From assembly GCF_001039355.2 (NCBI RefSeq), contig NW_019774169.1, positions 410,416 to 472,415 of the forward strand: a stretch of 62,000 nt of DNA, written 5' to 3'. A program made the translations under genes and the position numbers. Source of the stretch: Lingula anatina. Its lineage: Eukaryota; Brachiopoda; Lingulata; Lingulida; Lingulidae. The notes beneath the pieces were generated by a model. It had not been told where the DNA came from, searched no databases, and worked only from the letters and a program-made list of their open reading frames with translations. This document shows, piece by piece, positions 53,901 through 62,000 of this stretch; the stretch's first letter is position 1; each line of letters opens with the position of its first letter.

Positions 53901-54239
53901 CACTGTTGGTGATGAAAGCAATATAAGCCACCTCTTACTGTTTATTGCCTGCGCTTTATAAATGTGCTCCTCTTAACATCAATATCCTTTTTTTCCCCAT
54001 TCTACATTTCTTTAAACATAGCCTCAAAAAAATCCATTTTTACCTCTCTCTGTCTAAATCTTGGATGTAGTTGTAGTTTTCCCTATCAAGGCTGCCACTG
54101 TGTCTCTTAGAGGGGCTACCACTGGGGGAACTGTTCTGTGACTTGTGCCCTCCACTACCAGTAGAGTGTGAGCTCAAGCTGACATCATCTTGGGGTAGGA
54201 AAGGGGCTGCAGCGTTGTTCTCCTCTGAGCTGTTATCAT
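22087..54239 (-). CDS. APC: Adenomatous polyposis coli protein (APC), 5'-incomplete
   Basis: Twelve minus-strand exons: 54044-54239, 46975-47083, 39398-39586, 37302-37403, 36752-36917, 35897-36027, 33723-33840, 33163-33426, 32790-32891, 28358-32579, 23411-27601 and 22087-23123. Every junction is GT-AG and in phase. They encode about 3,607 residues (human 2,843). APC is the scaffold of the beta-catenin destruction complex (axin, GSK3, CK1) and also binds microtubules. Order of parts: linker/coiled-coil exons, armadillo repeats, 15-aa repeats, 20-aa repeats interleaved with SAMP sites, basic Ser/Pro-rich region, PDZ ligand at the end. The N-terminal oligomerisation coil was not found and probably lies beyond 62000. 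Exon 28358-32579 has one surplus base (C5 at 30443-30447) that breaks the frame. The gene converges on SRP19. Confidence 0.95.
23124..28357. other. APC introns between the three 3' exons
   Basis: Intron 23124-23410 (287 bp) and intron 27602-28357 (756 bp) flank the exon 23411-27601. Nothing beyond splice sites and AT-rich sequence was seen. Confidence 0.7.
23411..27601 (-). CDS. APC: APC exon: SAMP2, 20-aa repeats, SAMP3, basic region
   Basis: About 1,397 codons. In order: LLSSMIQAAMPK (variant SAMP, Ser to Ala), TEGTPLNFSTATSLSDL (about 27255-27310), VEGTPLSFSRNDSLSSL (about 27010-27075), VEGTPMCFSRNSSLSSL (about 26625-26690), VEDTPMCFSRNSSLSSL (about 26440-26510), then CISSAMPTKKSSSK (SAMP3). 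A long acidic stretch follows (about 25000-25500), then KPRIVKPGSKES (human GPRILKPGEKS), then a Ser/Thr/Pro/Lys-rich basic region with TPTGRxTPTGR repeats. QSKIPGQ and TKIPNAP are possible SxIP-like sites. In vertebrates this part sits in the single large last exon; here it is bounded by phase-1 introns. Confidence 0.93.
28358..32579 (-). CDS. APC: APC exon: armadillo repeats, 15-aa and 20-aa repeats, SAMP1 (contains frameshift)
   Basis: Starts GGLQAIAELLQVDHETHGNT (human GGLQAIAELLQVDCEMYGLT) and carries most of the armadillo domain (VLRNLSWRADLQSKKHLREV, NACGTLWNISARNTKDQ). 15-aa repeats: QAINYSLKYSEA, QPTNFSLRFPEA and a degenerate QPTNYAAQ. Then five 20-aa repeats: TEGTPLNFLSTATSMNDL, VEDTPTCFSRVSSLSSL, QETPLMFSRCSSLGSLDSF, TEGSPNNFSTTSSLSAL and TEGTPLNFSNAGSLSDL. 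SPSDLPDSPSETMPP matches the beta-catenin inhibitory segment of human APC, and CITSAMPNNSKKKMKK is SAMP1. A poly-Gln/His tract lies near 29730-29800. Length 4222 bp is one base too long for its flanking phases, and the frame changes at the C5 run 30443-30447. Confidence 0.92.
30443..30447. other. APC: C5 run with apparent +1 indel in APC
   Basis: The upstream frame (15-aa repeats) runs past this point into an early stop near 30373. The downstream frame (20-aa repeats) opens in phase +1. Dropping one base restores a continuous frame and makes the exon length fit its splice phases. A sequencing or assembly homopolymer error is most likely. Confidence 0.75.
32790..33840 (-). CDS. APC: APC exons encoding the start of the armadillo domain
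   Basis: Exons 33723-33840 (VEMVYSLLSMLGTHDKDDMS, near-identical to human), 33163-33426 (CLPLLVSLLHGSDKD, then RGSKAARARAAAALHNI, then HPDDKRGRREARVLRLLEQI) and 32790-32891 (ALMKLSFDEEHRHAICTLGG). Junctions after the first are phase 1. The 33163-33426 donor could also be at 33154; both keep phase 1, and GTGAGA at 33163 is the better site. These helices form the N-terminal armadillo repeats that contact Asef, KAP3 and the PP2A B56 subunit in vertebrates. Confidence 0.93.
33841..35896. other. APC intron, no internal feature seen
   Basis: AT-rich. A short ORF at 35550-35753 is not supported by splice sites or composition. Confidence 0.6.
35897..37403 (-). CDS. APC: APC linker exons before the armadillo domain
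   Basis: Exons 37302-37403 (34 codons, HEKEKRDSGSCDHNEREQDG, aligning with human KHETGSHDAERQNEGQG), 36752-36917 (GLAPRTVPDRRAQPYFDASL..., lineage-variable) and 35897-36027 (ending VTNQQLGTK, human TSHLGTK). Phases are 0, 1 and 0. Human APC has a shorter segment here, so the 55-codon exon is the least conserved of the set and could be alternatively spliced. Confidence 0.85.
37404..39397. other. APC intron, 2 kb
   Basis: No exon is supported. The stretch at about 37840-38180 is less AT-rich than its surroundings (AGGCAGCGCGCC, GCAGCCGCTGCAG) and could be a regulatory element, but no specific site was identified. Confidence 0.4.
39398..39586 (-). CDS. APC: APC coiled-coil exon
   Basis: 63 codons: YNLQADMTRRQLEYELKRLQ..., matching human NFSLQTDMTRRQLEYEARQI. 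Rich in heptad-like Leu/Ile/Met and charged residues (RLQRIRMIEAEMLRLQKKH). Acceptor ATTCCAG was chosen at 39587-39588 over the nearer CTGCAG because it restores the conserved NLQ. Confidence 0.92.
39969..40618. repeat. 650-bp direct repeat, copy 1
   Basis: Repeated at 40756-41405 with a constant 787-base offset. I saw one mismatch (CTCGACAGG against CTCAACAGG). Confidence 0.9.
40756..41405. repeat. 650-bp direct repeat, copy 2, bounded by N on both sides
   Basis: The copy fills the whole contig between the Ns at 40755 and 41406. This is what a short unmerged contig or allele placed next to its own locus would look like. Confidence 0.9.
41407..41690. repeat. Candidate interspersed repeat with GC-triplet tract
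   Basis: A sharp GC-rich tract (GGCGCCGACGGCGACGGCGA, near 41612) lies in AT-rich intron next to a 108-codon minus-strand ORF that is not recognisable and contains the N. The abrupt composition change suggests a repetitive insertion. Confidence 0.35.
46137..46193. repeat. (CT)n microsatellite
   Basis: Pure CT dinucleotide run of 57 bases in an APC intron. Confidence 0.95.
46975..47083 (-). CDS. APC: APC coiled-coil exon (WYYEQL)
   Basis: Encodes NNILKDIESEEKHRQWYYEQ, then LEDLNNKLKNLPFTEE, aligning with human LLADLDKEEKEKDWYYAQLQ and then SLPLTE. Enters in phase 2 and leaves in phase 0. Confidence 0.93.
47412..47427. repeat. G16 homopolymer
   Basis: Sixteen consecutive G bases; length is probably unreliable. 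Confidence 0.9.
50250..50272. repeat. Poly-C followed by (ACC)n
   Basis: Eleven C bases and four ACC units. Confidence 0.9.
50925..50960. repeat. (AAAT)n microsatellite
   Basis: About eight tetranucleotide units. Confidence 0.9.
54044..54239 (-). CDS. APC: APC exon with Ser-rich linker (DRENYNYIQDLDRER)
   Basis: Encodes DDNSSEENNAAAPFLPQDDV, then a Ser/Gly-rich stretch, then SLDRENYNYIQDLDRER, the counterpart of human STGYLEELEKERS. Donor GTAAAA, phase 2. The exon enters in phase 1, so an upstream exon ending in G is needed. Confidence 0.85.
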
Positions 54240-54360
54240 CTGAAAGGGAGAGAGTTTGAATAACCTAGTTAGTTCTTTCAGTACAAGACAAAGATACATT
54301 GTTATCAGGTACCCAGAAACTGTTGTCCATCAGGTTATGTTCTCAACTGGTCTAACCAAG

Positions 54361-54571
54361 GAGTTATAACAGAAGGAGATTACACGCGTGGGGGCGGAGC
54401 CCGTATTACGGTCTCTCATTGGTCGGAATGAATAGAACCCAGAGAACAATGGATGCCTATCTCTGTTACGCTTAATTGCTATCTCGTTTAAATCTCGTTT
54501 GTTAGTATCTGTGCCTTCGTCTGTTGATTTTTGAGGACAGAAACAGAAACGGAGTCCCAAGTTTCTAAAAA
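54361..54571 (+). promoter_or_regulatory. GC-box/CCAAT promoter-like region
   Basis: A locally GC-rich stretch within AT-rich DNA has a GC box (GTGGGGGCGGAGC, 54388-54400) and an inverted CCAAT box (ATTGG, 54418-54422). It sits 150-180 bases upstream of an ATG with a good splice donor. It lies only about 120 bases from the APC exon 54044-54239 on the other strand, so it could also serve as an internal APC promoter. Confidence 0.45.
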
Positions 54572-54628
54572 ATGAGAGAAATACAGAATTTATATGATAT
54601 TACGTTGGACAAGGTTTTCAAAAAACAG
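54572..54628 (+). CDS. First coding exon of an unidentified plus-strand gene
   Basis: Encodes MREIQNLYDITLDKVFKKQ, followed at once by a consensus donor GTAAGT. An upstream promoter-like region fits a genuine gene start. The remaining exons are not found because the contig ends at the N at 54800. The protein is not recognised. It is either nested inside an APC intron on the opposite strand, or the contig end is misplaced. Confidence 0.5.
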
Positions 54629-56313
54629 GTAAGTGCTTTTAAATGCATAACTACACGAAATATGAAGATAAATTGCAACTTTTATGTCGCAGGGTCTCAC
54701 TGTGTAAGTGTCCAGCTACACGTTGATCTCGCGAGGTGGTGTGTGGAGAATAAATATTGCACGAAAAATATTTCCCACTCATAACAAGTGCCTATAAATN
54801 TGGTCTAACTTAGATCAGATGTCACCAGACATTGAGATAATTACTCCCCCCCTTCATAATTAGATTTTGAAATCCAATGAGCAACCTGAACATCTAACAT
54901 ATATTGGACTTAATGTTCCATTAAGTTACAGTTTCAGGCTGATTTCTCCATCCCCTAGCAATCTTATCATCTGCAGGGGATAATGCAGTAAGCTTTCAAG
55001 TGGGTTAGCCATATTCTATCTAAGGATCCTTAGTACGCAGATCAACAATGTAAGTATGGCAAAAATTCCTCAATTTTATGCAAAGTCACGAGACTTTGGG
55101 CTGTCAAAAGTATCTCATTAGTTCAGCAATGGTTCATGTTGTACTTATGGGCCCTTGCATTCTTTGCTACTCCTAACATTTTTTTTCATAACTAAATACA
55201 TCCTGATCTACAAATTCTACTTACAAGAGCCACATGTATTTCATATTATTTAGGAAGACTTAATTAAATACAGTGCACAGGTTAAATGAGGGTCTACTCT
55301 GCTATTATTTCCACTAATAAGGCATGCCTTAGGTTTGTTTACTTTGTGTGACTGCAACCTTTTGCTAGTGAAATAGTGACCCAGTGAGGTAAAATTAAAG
55401 TTGACAACTTTTGTAAGAAAATGTATCAAGTGATACTGGCCACAGGGTATTTATATCTGGGGGCATTATAAATATCACTCAGACAATACTGTTATTATAA
55501 CCAAGACTTTTTAAAAAAATTATTTGCTAGATTTTACAATTACGTGTGTATGTTGGCAGAAACTGGAGTCATCCTATCAAAAGTAGGTTGGGAATTGATA
55601 GTTAACAATAAATAAACTTAGCCATAGTGATGTAACACATAATTGTTAGAGGTGGGGTGTATAATATTCCAAATATAATATAAAACTAATTAATAAAAAT
55701 TTGTTGTAATTTCTGAATTCAAACAATGTCTATTAAAAAAGCATTTGCATTCTATGTTCAAAGAATAATGACACCAGGGCAGTTAATATATATTCATTAT
55801 CATACCAATGTCTCTCTTCTTCATCATTATCATTTATCTGCAATGAAATTAATTTCAAAATGATCAAACAAAAACAAGTATTTTACATAGATTAAAGACA
55901 TGACTGATGCAGCTCTCTATAAGTATTTCAGCCAGACAGTAAAACACATATTTCTATTTCACCATCACATTCCCCTTCTACACTATTTCCTAAGGCAAGT
56001 GACCATTGAAGTGCCCCATCTGTGCTTTGTTTTGTACAACATTTACATTAGCAGCTCCTGCCAAATCAAAACAGCACCAGCAATGTGGTGATCTCTTACC
56101 ATGTGCTTCTCCCAGCCCTTGGCATAGCATACTTTGTAAAATCAACTCCCGATGAATCCACCTTTGTTTTCCTTTTATAAACAATTCAATACCTCCCCGG
56201 CTGTGTTATCCTTAAAAAGTATGCAACACACACTTACCCTAACCAGAAACAGCTAAAAAACAGGACTTATTTTCTTATAAAAATTCCACAAAGCCAACAC
56301 AAAATATATCTAC

Positions 56314-56337
56314 CTGAATCCATGTTCTCCCCACCTG
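56314..56337 (-). CDS. Candidate alternative N-terminal APC exon (ATG)
   Basis: Minus strand: CAGGTGGGGAGAAC, then ATGGATTCAG, then donor GTAGAT. Joined to the 54239 exon it reads MDSDDNSSEEN in frame. The acceptor is weak, so this could instead be the end of a first exon. Short length makes chance likely. Confidence 0.2.
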
Positions 56338-59300
56338 CTTTAGGTGTGTTTCACAGTAATGAACATCAGCACAGTTTTACACCCAATATATACACAGGCA
56401 TAGCAGCGCACTGCACATTCAACATCCATACATTACTAGGAATACTTCTCTTCTATTTCTGTCCAATCTGAGTCACACGTACAGTGTGAAACAGCACAAG
56501 TGCAAACTCACAATCCATGCATATCATTTCAATACATTCATCTCCATCAAGTAAAAAAATCAATACATAGATAGTCTGTTTACAGCGCTGTCATTAATAA
56601 AATGAATTGTTTGAATGAAAGGTGTGAAAATCCCAAACACTCTCATATCAATTCTCTTGAATCAATACATAGCTAACTATTTTCATCACATGGGTGATTT
56701 TTTTATTCACCTGTATCAAAATGAATGAGATTTCTGAATATTCAGAGATTTGCACCTGGGTATGATGATCAATACAGACAAAGACTTCTTAGTTCACAAT
56801 TCTCAGCTTGTCTGCATAATGAATCTTAATAACACTTCGTTTTGTGACGCGAAATGTAATACTTTTATCGTTTTGTTGACAAAAATGGTAAAATCCAATT
56901 GGAGAATCAAAAAGACAAAGCATGGAATCTTTAGAATAAATAATATTGCATTACATCATTACCTCAAAGTCAATGTTAAAGAGAGTGACCTCATTTCCAT
57001 ATGAATTCTTTGTATTTACTCGGTTCTATTAGAGTGCCATTTGTTTCAGATATTCATTAATGGATTTCATTGTCCAGTGAACTCTGCAATGGAGATTAGT
57101 AGACAAGAGTTGAGTCTAGTCGATAAATCACCTGCTTTTCCTTGCCATATGGTCTGCTTCTGTGTTTGTGCTTCAGTCTTTAAAGACCTAATGTTCTCTC
57201 AGCAATTATATTTGCAATTAGCGTGGAAACAAATATTGGGAAATTTATCAAAATAGTAATGCATTCATTTTGCCCAATTCCAAAGGAAGAAAATGCAAGG
57301 ATAATTTCCATAAAATTTTTTCATATAATGAGATAAAAGTACTCTTGAGAAATCTAAGTGGTATGGTGGCTCCCAGGTGCATCTCTTGTCTGGGAAATGG
57401 TTACCATGACAACTAGTCTAACAGGGGTGACTGCATGTGAAAGAGGAATTACCAATCTTATTTTTCAGGTGAACCAGTGGGGTTTCTTTCTTAACAAATG
57501 AAGAAATTAAAGGTCACATTCAATTGTTCAAACAAAAAACACATAACTGAAACCATACAATTGAAATGGATGGGATGAAATTACAGAAATTCCAACAAAA
57601 CCTTCACTAAAGACTAAGAAAATATGCCCTTCTCTCTGAAATCAGTAGCCACTTAAGGGACTGTGTTACTCTTACATGAGGAACTATTGATTCTTTCATG
57701 TATAATTTAAAACATTATTCCATGGAAACAAGAGCCAGCTATCCATCAGGGTCCTTGGAGTCTGTCCTAAGGCTACTGACTTTCATTACTTCGACAGCAA
57801 GCAAATATCAAACAATATATTTTTATTAATTCAACACACACCTATTCTGTAAAAATCATTATAGGAAACTAAACCAATCTACACATTATTTTCTCTATTG
57901 AAGGAAAGAAATGAATTGAAGAGTTTCTCCCTTTCAGTTTTCAATCCCATATATTAGATAAATACCAGCATGTTTATGGCAACTTTTTCTAAAAATCAAA
58001 ATAATAACAACCTGGCGATACTTAACCCAACGAGGAACTTAAGTTATTATCTTGTTCCAAGGCATGTAAGACCCTTCCTCTTTCCTTATGCCTTGATTCC
58101 ACTGTAAGTTGGCTTCCCTACTCTCACAAGACTTGCCTGTTAAAGCACTTGGCAGGGACCCAAGGGTCCCAATAACCTTACTTGTTATCAACAGCCCACC
58201 ACTATATATCAGAGGAACTAAGGCTGGTTGGGTAGTTCAATTCAATCCAATTCAATTCAAATATTACAGTATCATTTATTTCAAATTTCCAGCATGAGTT
58301 TGTCAGTCATTCCACACTCGTCATTAGTTGGGGTCCCCACAACACACAGCAGGTCACCCTAAAAGAGGGATCAGGTTTTCATTTGATCTACCTGATAGCG
58401 CTTGGAGGTCTAAACAACATAGGCGACAAAGTGCTACTCTGTGCAAGCAAATCTATTACATGCATCAAAGAACTTGCTGAATAACTCTGACCAAATTGGA
58501 ATATTGTCAGCCAATAAAAAGAAAAAAAACAGACATGTTTTTTGTATGGAATATTTTTTTATCATATCTATCATCAAATTATAAAATTAACTTTTTAGTG
58601 TCTCAATCAGACTTTTTCAAAGTATCTAGATTTAATCTTCTCATGTAGTTTTGGAAAATCTCTGTCAATGTTATCAATACAGACAAAATCAAGGTGTAAA
58701 TTCTTGGTAATGGTCAGAAATTTTAAAGCAAACTAAATCCCTGATAAACCTCATTCTAGCTCTTATCTGAGAAGATGGAGCTATAGAATTGGGATCATAT
58801 ACAAAAAAGAAACTGAAGAATACAGCAAACAAACTCATCTTACCTTCACCTCTAAAATAAAATTAAAAGCAACATAACAAAAACTCACCTCATTGCATTA
58901 TAAACCATACAGTACTGTCTGGTCTTGTTTTCACAAACATCAGCACTCAGAAAGTTCTTAAAACTCCCTTATACATCACCACCATATTGGAGACTTGAAG
59001 CATCACTTTGTAACTATTATCCAGAATCACAATTATCCCATTGTTAACTATCAGTTATGATTCCATAATTAGAGGCTAGTATCACTTCCCTGAGGGCAAT
59101 AAAAGATCACCAATGTCAGGTATAAGAAGTGCCACGATGTCAAAGGGTATTGTTTACTTTGATAAATGACTGCTTTGAAGTCCACCCTCAACCTGCGATA
59201 ATAAGCCGAGAAGGTGAAACGGAGATGATAGTGCAGGCATGAACTTTGTTCCTGGGGGTTTTGATCAAATACTCCTGTTTGATCGCTGATTTTAAGGGCA

Positions 59301-59971
59301 GGAAATACCTCTACTTATATCTTCAAAGGGAAAAAGCTAACAAGGTAAAAGTATATTGAAGTCATGTGCACTTCAAATCTAACAATGCTGTCCTTAAAAG
59401 GGGGGAACATGTCTGTATTCACCACAGTTAAGTGAATGGTTATGTTTAAATATTGGATATTACCAATAAATCTGTTATCACACCTCTACAGATTCAGTAA
59501 TATAAACATACCAATACAATGTCCATTCCACACATTACATACAAAAGCAAACAAACAATAAAGTGTATAAATAAATAAACCCATTGGTTCTTTCAATAAG
59601 GGAAACCCAGTACCAATCATATTTAGGGCTTCAGAACCCAGTAATACAACTGCCATTCATTCAACATAATGTTTACAGTAACCTTTCAAATGCTTTTACA
59701 TAACAACTTGTCAGTTACTGAGAAAATTTTGAACTTCCTGTCTGTGCTTTTAGCTTTTCCAGAAATTATTTCAGAAACTGTAAAGAGGATGCCAGCCCTG
59801 TTCAATGATATTTTACACTGGGTGGCAATAGTTGATTAGGACAGCAATAAACTATAAACACTCTAGAGATATTATAAATCACACCTATATGTAGACAATA
59901 TTAAGCAGAACTGGTAGTTAATCATGGGTGTCTCCTACATAAAAGATGAATTAACATCTTCAAAAACTTAC

Positions 59972-59996
59972 CTGCAGGCTCAATAAACCTACACCC
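59972..59996 (-). CDS. Candidate 25-bp APC micro-exon
   Basis: Bounded on the minus strand by acceptor GTGTTTTTAG and donor GTAAGT. It reads GCRFIEPA plus G in phase 0 in and phase 1 out, which fits the 54239 exon. No homology supports it. Confidence 0.2.
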
Positions 59997-62000
59997 CTAA
60001 AAACACAATTTCAAATGAGTTTTTCTTCTATTTGTGAACAAGAAAGAAGGAATTTCCGTTCCTATAACATAAGAGAGTTTCAAAAAGACATGACTTGCCA
60101 GTGAAGACAATCAAGCAGAAAACAACAGAGCAAGGTGAAAATCATTCCAGTTCCTTTACGAAGCCATTCTGTAATAACATAACATACCTTATATACCTGC
60201 TGCCCAGCCACTAACAAGGTTATTACCCAAGACTGACCACTTACCACTTGGTCAGCTAACAAGATCTGTCAACTACAATATACTCTGGTCTTTCTAACAT
60301 GCAAGTCCACCAGGCTGCTGTTATCTGATGAAACTGATACCGACACCCCCTGCCAGAGGAAAAACAACCTCAAAGATGTCTAGGATGTATCAACATAGAG
60401 ACAAAGTTCTATGGATCCAGCTTGGTTCAGGAATTTTTTTTCAAATTAAAACGCAGCAGTTCAGCGATAAGAATGACTTGCCCTGCCAAGTCAAGGATCA
60501 GTGCTAAATGTTGATTGCAATAGAAGTATGAAGAAGTAAAGAAGCTTTTGTGTTTCTCCCTCAGCCTGTAAAGCAGGACCTGGCTTTATTACACGTGAAC
60601 ATGGCTCTTCAAAAATAAAAATATTAGGCAATCCCACAATACTTGTCTTTCTGTCCCAGTCTTTACACTTGGCTCCTTCCATCGAGAGATTTATAAAGAC
60701 TATCAGCTTGTTTAATCTAACACCCCAACCCTCGTGGCCTACCTTTTCAGTGCTGCAGCAAAAGAAGGTTGCGCCCAGGTGAGCCGGGATAATACTACCC
60801 CCATTTGTAACCTTCTCTAATGAACAAATTTATTCTGTTACATCCAAATTGAAGTATACAATAATGCAAGGTTTCTAATTTAGTGTTTAAACAGATCAGG
60901 ATTGGAATAATGCCCTCTCTGTTGCTTAACATGGAGCAGATAAATTTGAGCAAATACTCAAGACTTTGGTATCTGGTGAGAGATAAAAGGGGGACTGGGT
61001 CCAGATGCCTTACCTTATAGATCATTTGGTGGCATTTGCCACACCACTGACTTACAACATTTTCTCCTTTTATACCAAAAATTCCTGTTTCAAAATCAAA
61101 GAATACAACAAAGTAATACAATGCAAACAAGTTGCTAACAGGTTTGTGTGACTTTCATGATACTTGCTGACTTTGTTCCAAGTCGCTCTTTCTAGTCATT
61201 CACACTTTGTACTGGACTGCTCTTTTGTTTGCTTTGCTTAAAAAATGATTAAGCAAAATGGGGAAAACTTCAAAGATAAAAGAGAATACAAATCAGATCA
61301 AACACAGCGCAGCTAAAGTAATTTCAAGCCTGCCAAAAACCACCTTTGTATAAAACCAGCAGCCTGACTGTGCTTTATAAAGAAACAATCAGCAATTTCA
61401 GCACATACATATATATTTGATGAAAACTGTTATTTCATTGCAACAATACTTTAAAAACAAAATGTCAAACAAATGTTGGTGGATGGATCACAAATCAAAC
61501 AGTTTTGACACAAGGATAACTACTGCATACGCAAAAAATAATTTTCCACAAATCATCTTTTAACCAGTAAAAAACTCAAGCCAAACATGACAAGAAATTC
61601 AGTGTGGTCAATTCATGTTGCACTGACCAGTAAATACATACCCTGAGACCAGACATTCCACAAACAGACTCACCTTATTTTTGCACATCAGCCTACAGGA
61701 ATGGAAGCAGTTGTGAACTAACTAGTGATCAATATCCCTTACTGAATAGATTACCATACACAAAATGTCTACCAGGTGGCAGCACATGATGGGGCAAATT
61801 TTTCTAACTGAATAAAACCTAGTTCACACTGTGACTGACAGATAGCCATCGGTTAACTTTCACTGTGCCTGGTCCTCCAGGTAATATATTTCACTACTTT
61901 CTTCTACCTTCAAACATTTCACTCTGTGTTCATCTGTAGAACTACCAGCAAGCAGAGGGTACAGTGAGTTCATAGACTGACACTCTCACACCCGGTCACT

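Larger units (their letters stand above)
47084..54043. other. Large APC intron, 7 kb
   Basis: No exon was recognised. It contains G16 (47412-47427), a C11-(ACC)n tract (50250-50272), an (AAAT)n run (50925-50960) and a short TA repeat near 51173-51188. Confidence 0.6.
54240..62000. other. APC 5' intronic/upstream region
   Basis: AT-rich with no recognisable APC N-terminal coil. Besides the plus-strand exon at 54572, two weak minus-strand exon candidates (56314-56337 and 59972-59996) fit the phase needed by the 54239 exon. No repeats of note were seen. Confidence 0.4.

Noticed and set aside
55806-55837. Minus-strand 32-bp candidate exon (INDNDEEER)
   Set aside because: The only open frame ends in phase 2 and makes a stop on joining the 54239 exon.
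1-62000. CRISPR arrays, bacterial operons, rRNA and tRNA genes
   Set aside because: No regular repeat-spacer pattern, cloverleaf or rRNA-like sequence was seen, and the DNA is plainly animal nuclear.

Overview
The window is AT-rich, intron-rich animal nuclear DNA. Introns are canonical GT-AG, genes are single-copy metazoan genes, and microsatellites and short inverted-repeat transposons are common. No operons, ribosome binding sites, tRNAs, rRNAs or CRISPR arrays were seen. An invertebrate is likely, and a marine lophotrochozoan such as a mollusc is my best guess (inference from protein divergence and repeat style, not proven). Single N characters at 2464, 17477, 40755, 41406 and 54800 look like contig joins.

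Layout. (1) 1-2463: exons 2-4 of one allele of SRP19 (19 kDa subunit of the signal recognition particle), with two transposon-like insertions in intron 1. (2) 2465-5298: non-coding DNA with a hAT-like MITE and a foldback repeat. (3) 5299-9482, minus: a six-exon PKD-type single-pass membrane protein resembling TMEM130. (4) 10297-14443, minus: an eleven-exon coiled-coil protein of about 451 residues that I do not recognise. (5) About 14946-15280: a compact head-to-head promoter with a perfect CRE, shared with SRP19 exon 1 at 15280. (6) 15647-17476: one end of a large insertion, holding an orphan YWTD (LDL-receptor class B) exon. (7) 17478-20432, plus: the complete five-exon SRP19 gene, 152 aa. 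(8) 22087-54239, minus: most of APC (adenomatous polyposis coli), transcribed toward SRP19. The coiled-coil start of APC probably lies beyond 62000. (9) 54360-54799, plus: a GC-box/CCAAT promoter-like stretch and first coding exon of an unidentified gene, inside APC sequence.

APC covers about 3,607 codons here. It has the conserved coiled-coil/linker exons, an armadillo domain, 15-aa repeats, nine 20-aa beta-catenin repeats (human has seven), three SAMP-type axin sites, a Ser/Pro/Lys-rich basic region and a C-terminal PDZ ligand. One extra base in a C5 run at 30443-30447 breaks the frame and is most likely an assembly or sequencing error. APC is the Wnt destruction-complex scaffold. SRP19 assembles SRP for ER targeting. 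Their linkage matches the human 5q22 neighbourhood.

The apparent SRP19 duplication is best read as two uncollapsed haplotypes placed out of order. The 650-bp direct repeat at 39969-41405, bounded by Ns, is best read as an unmerged contig overlap.
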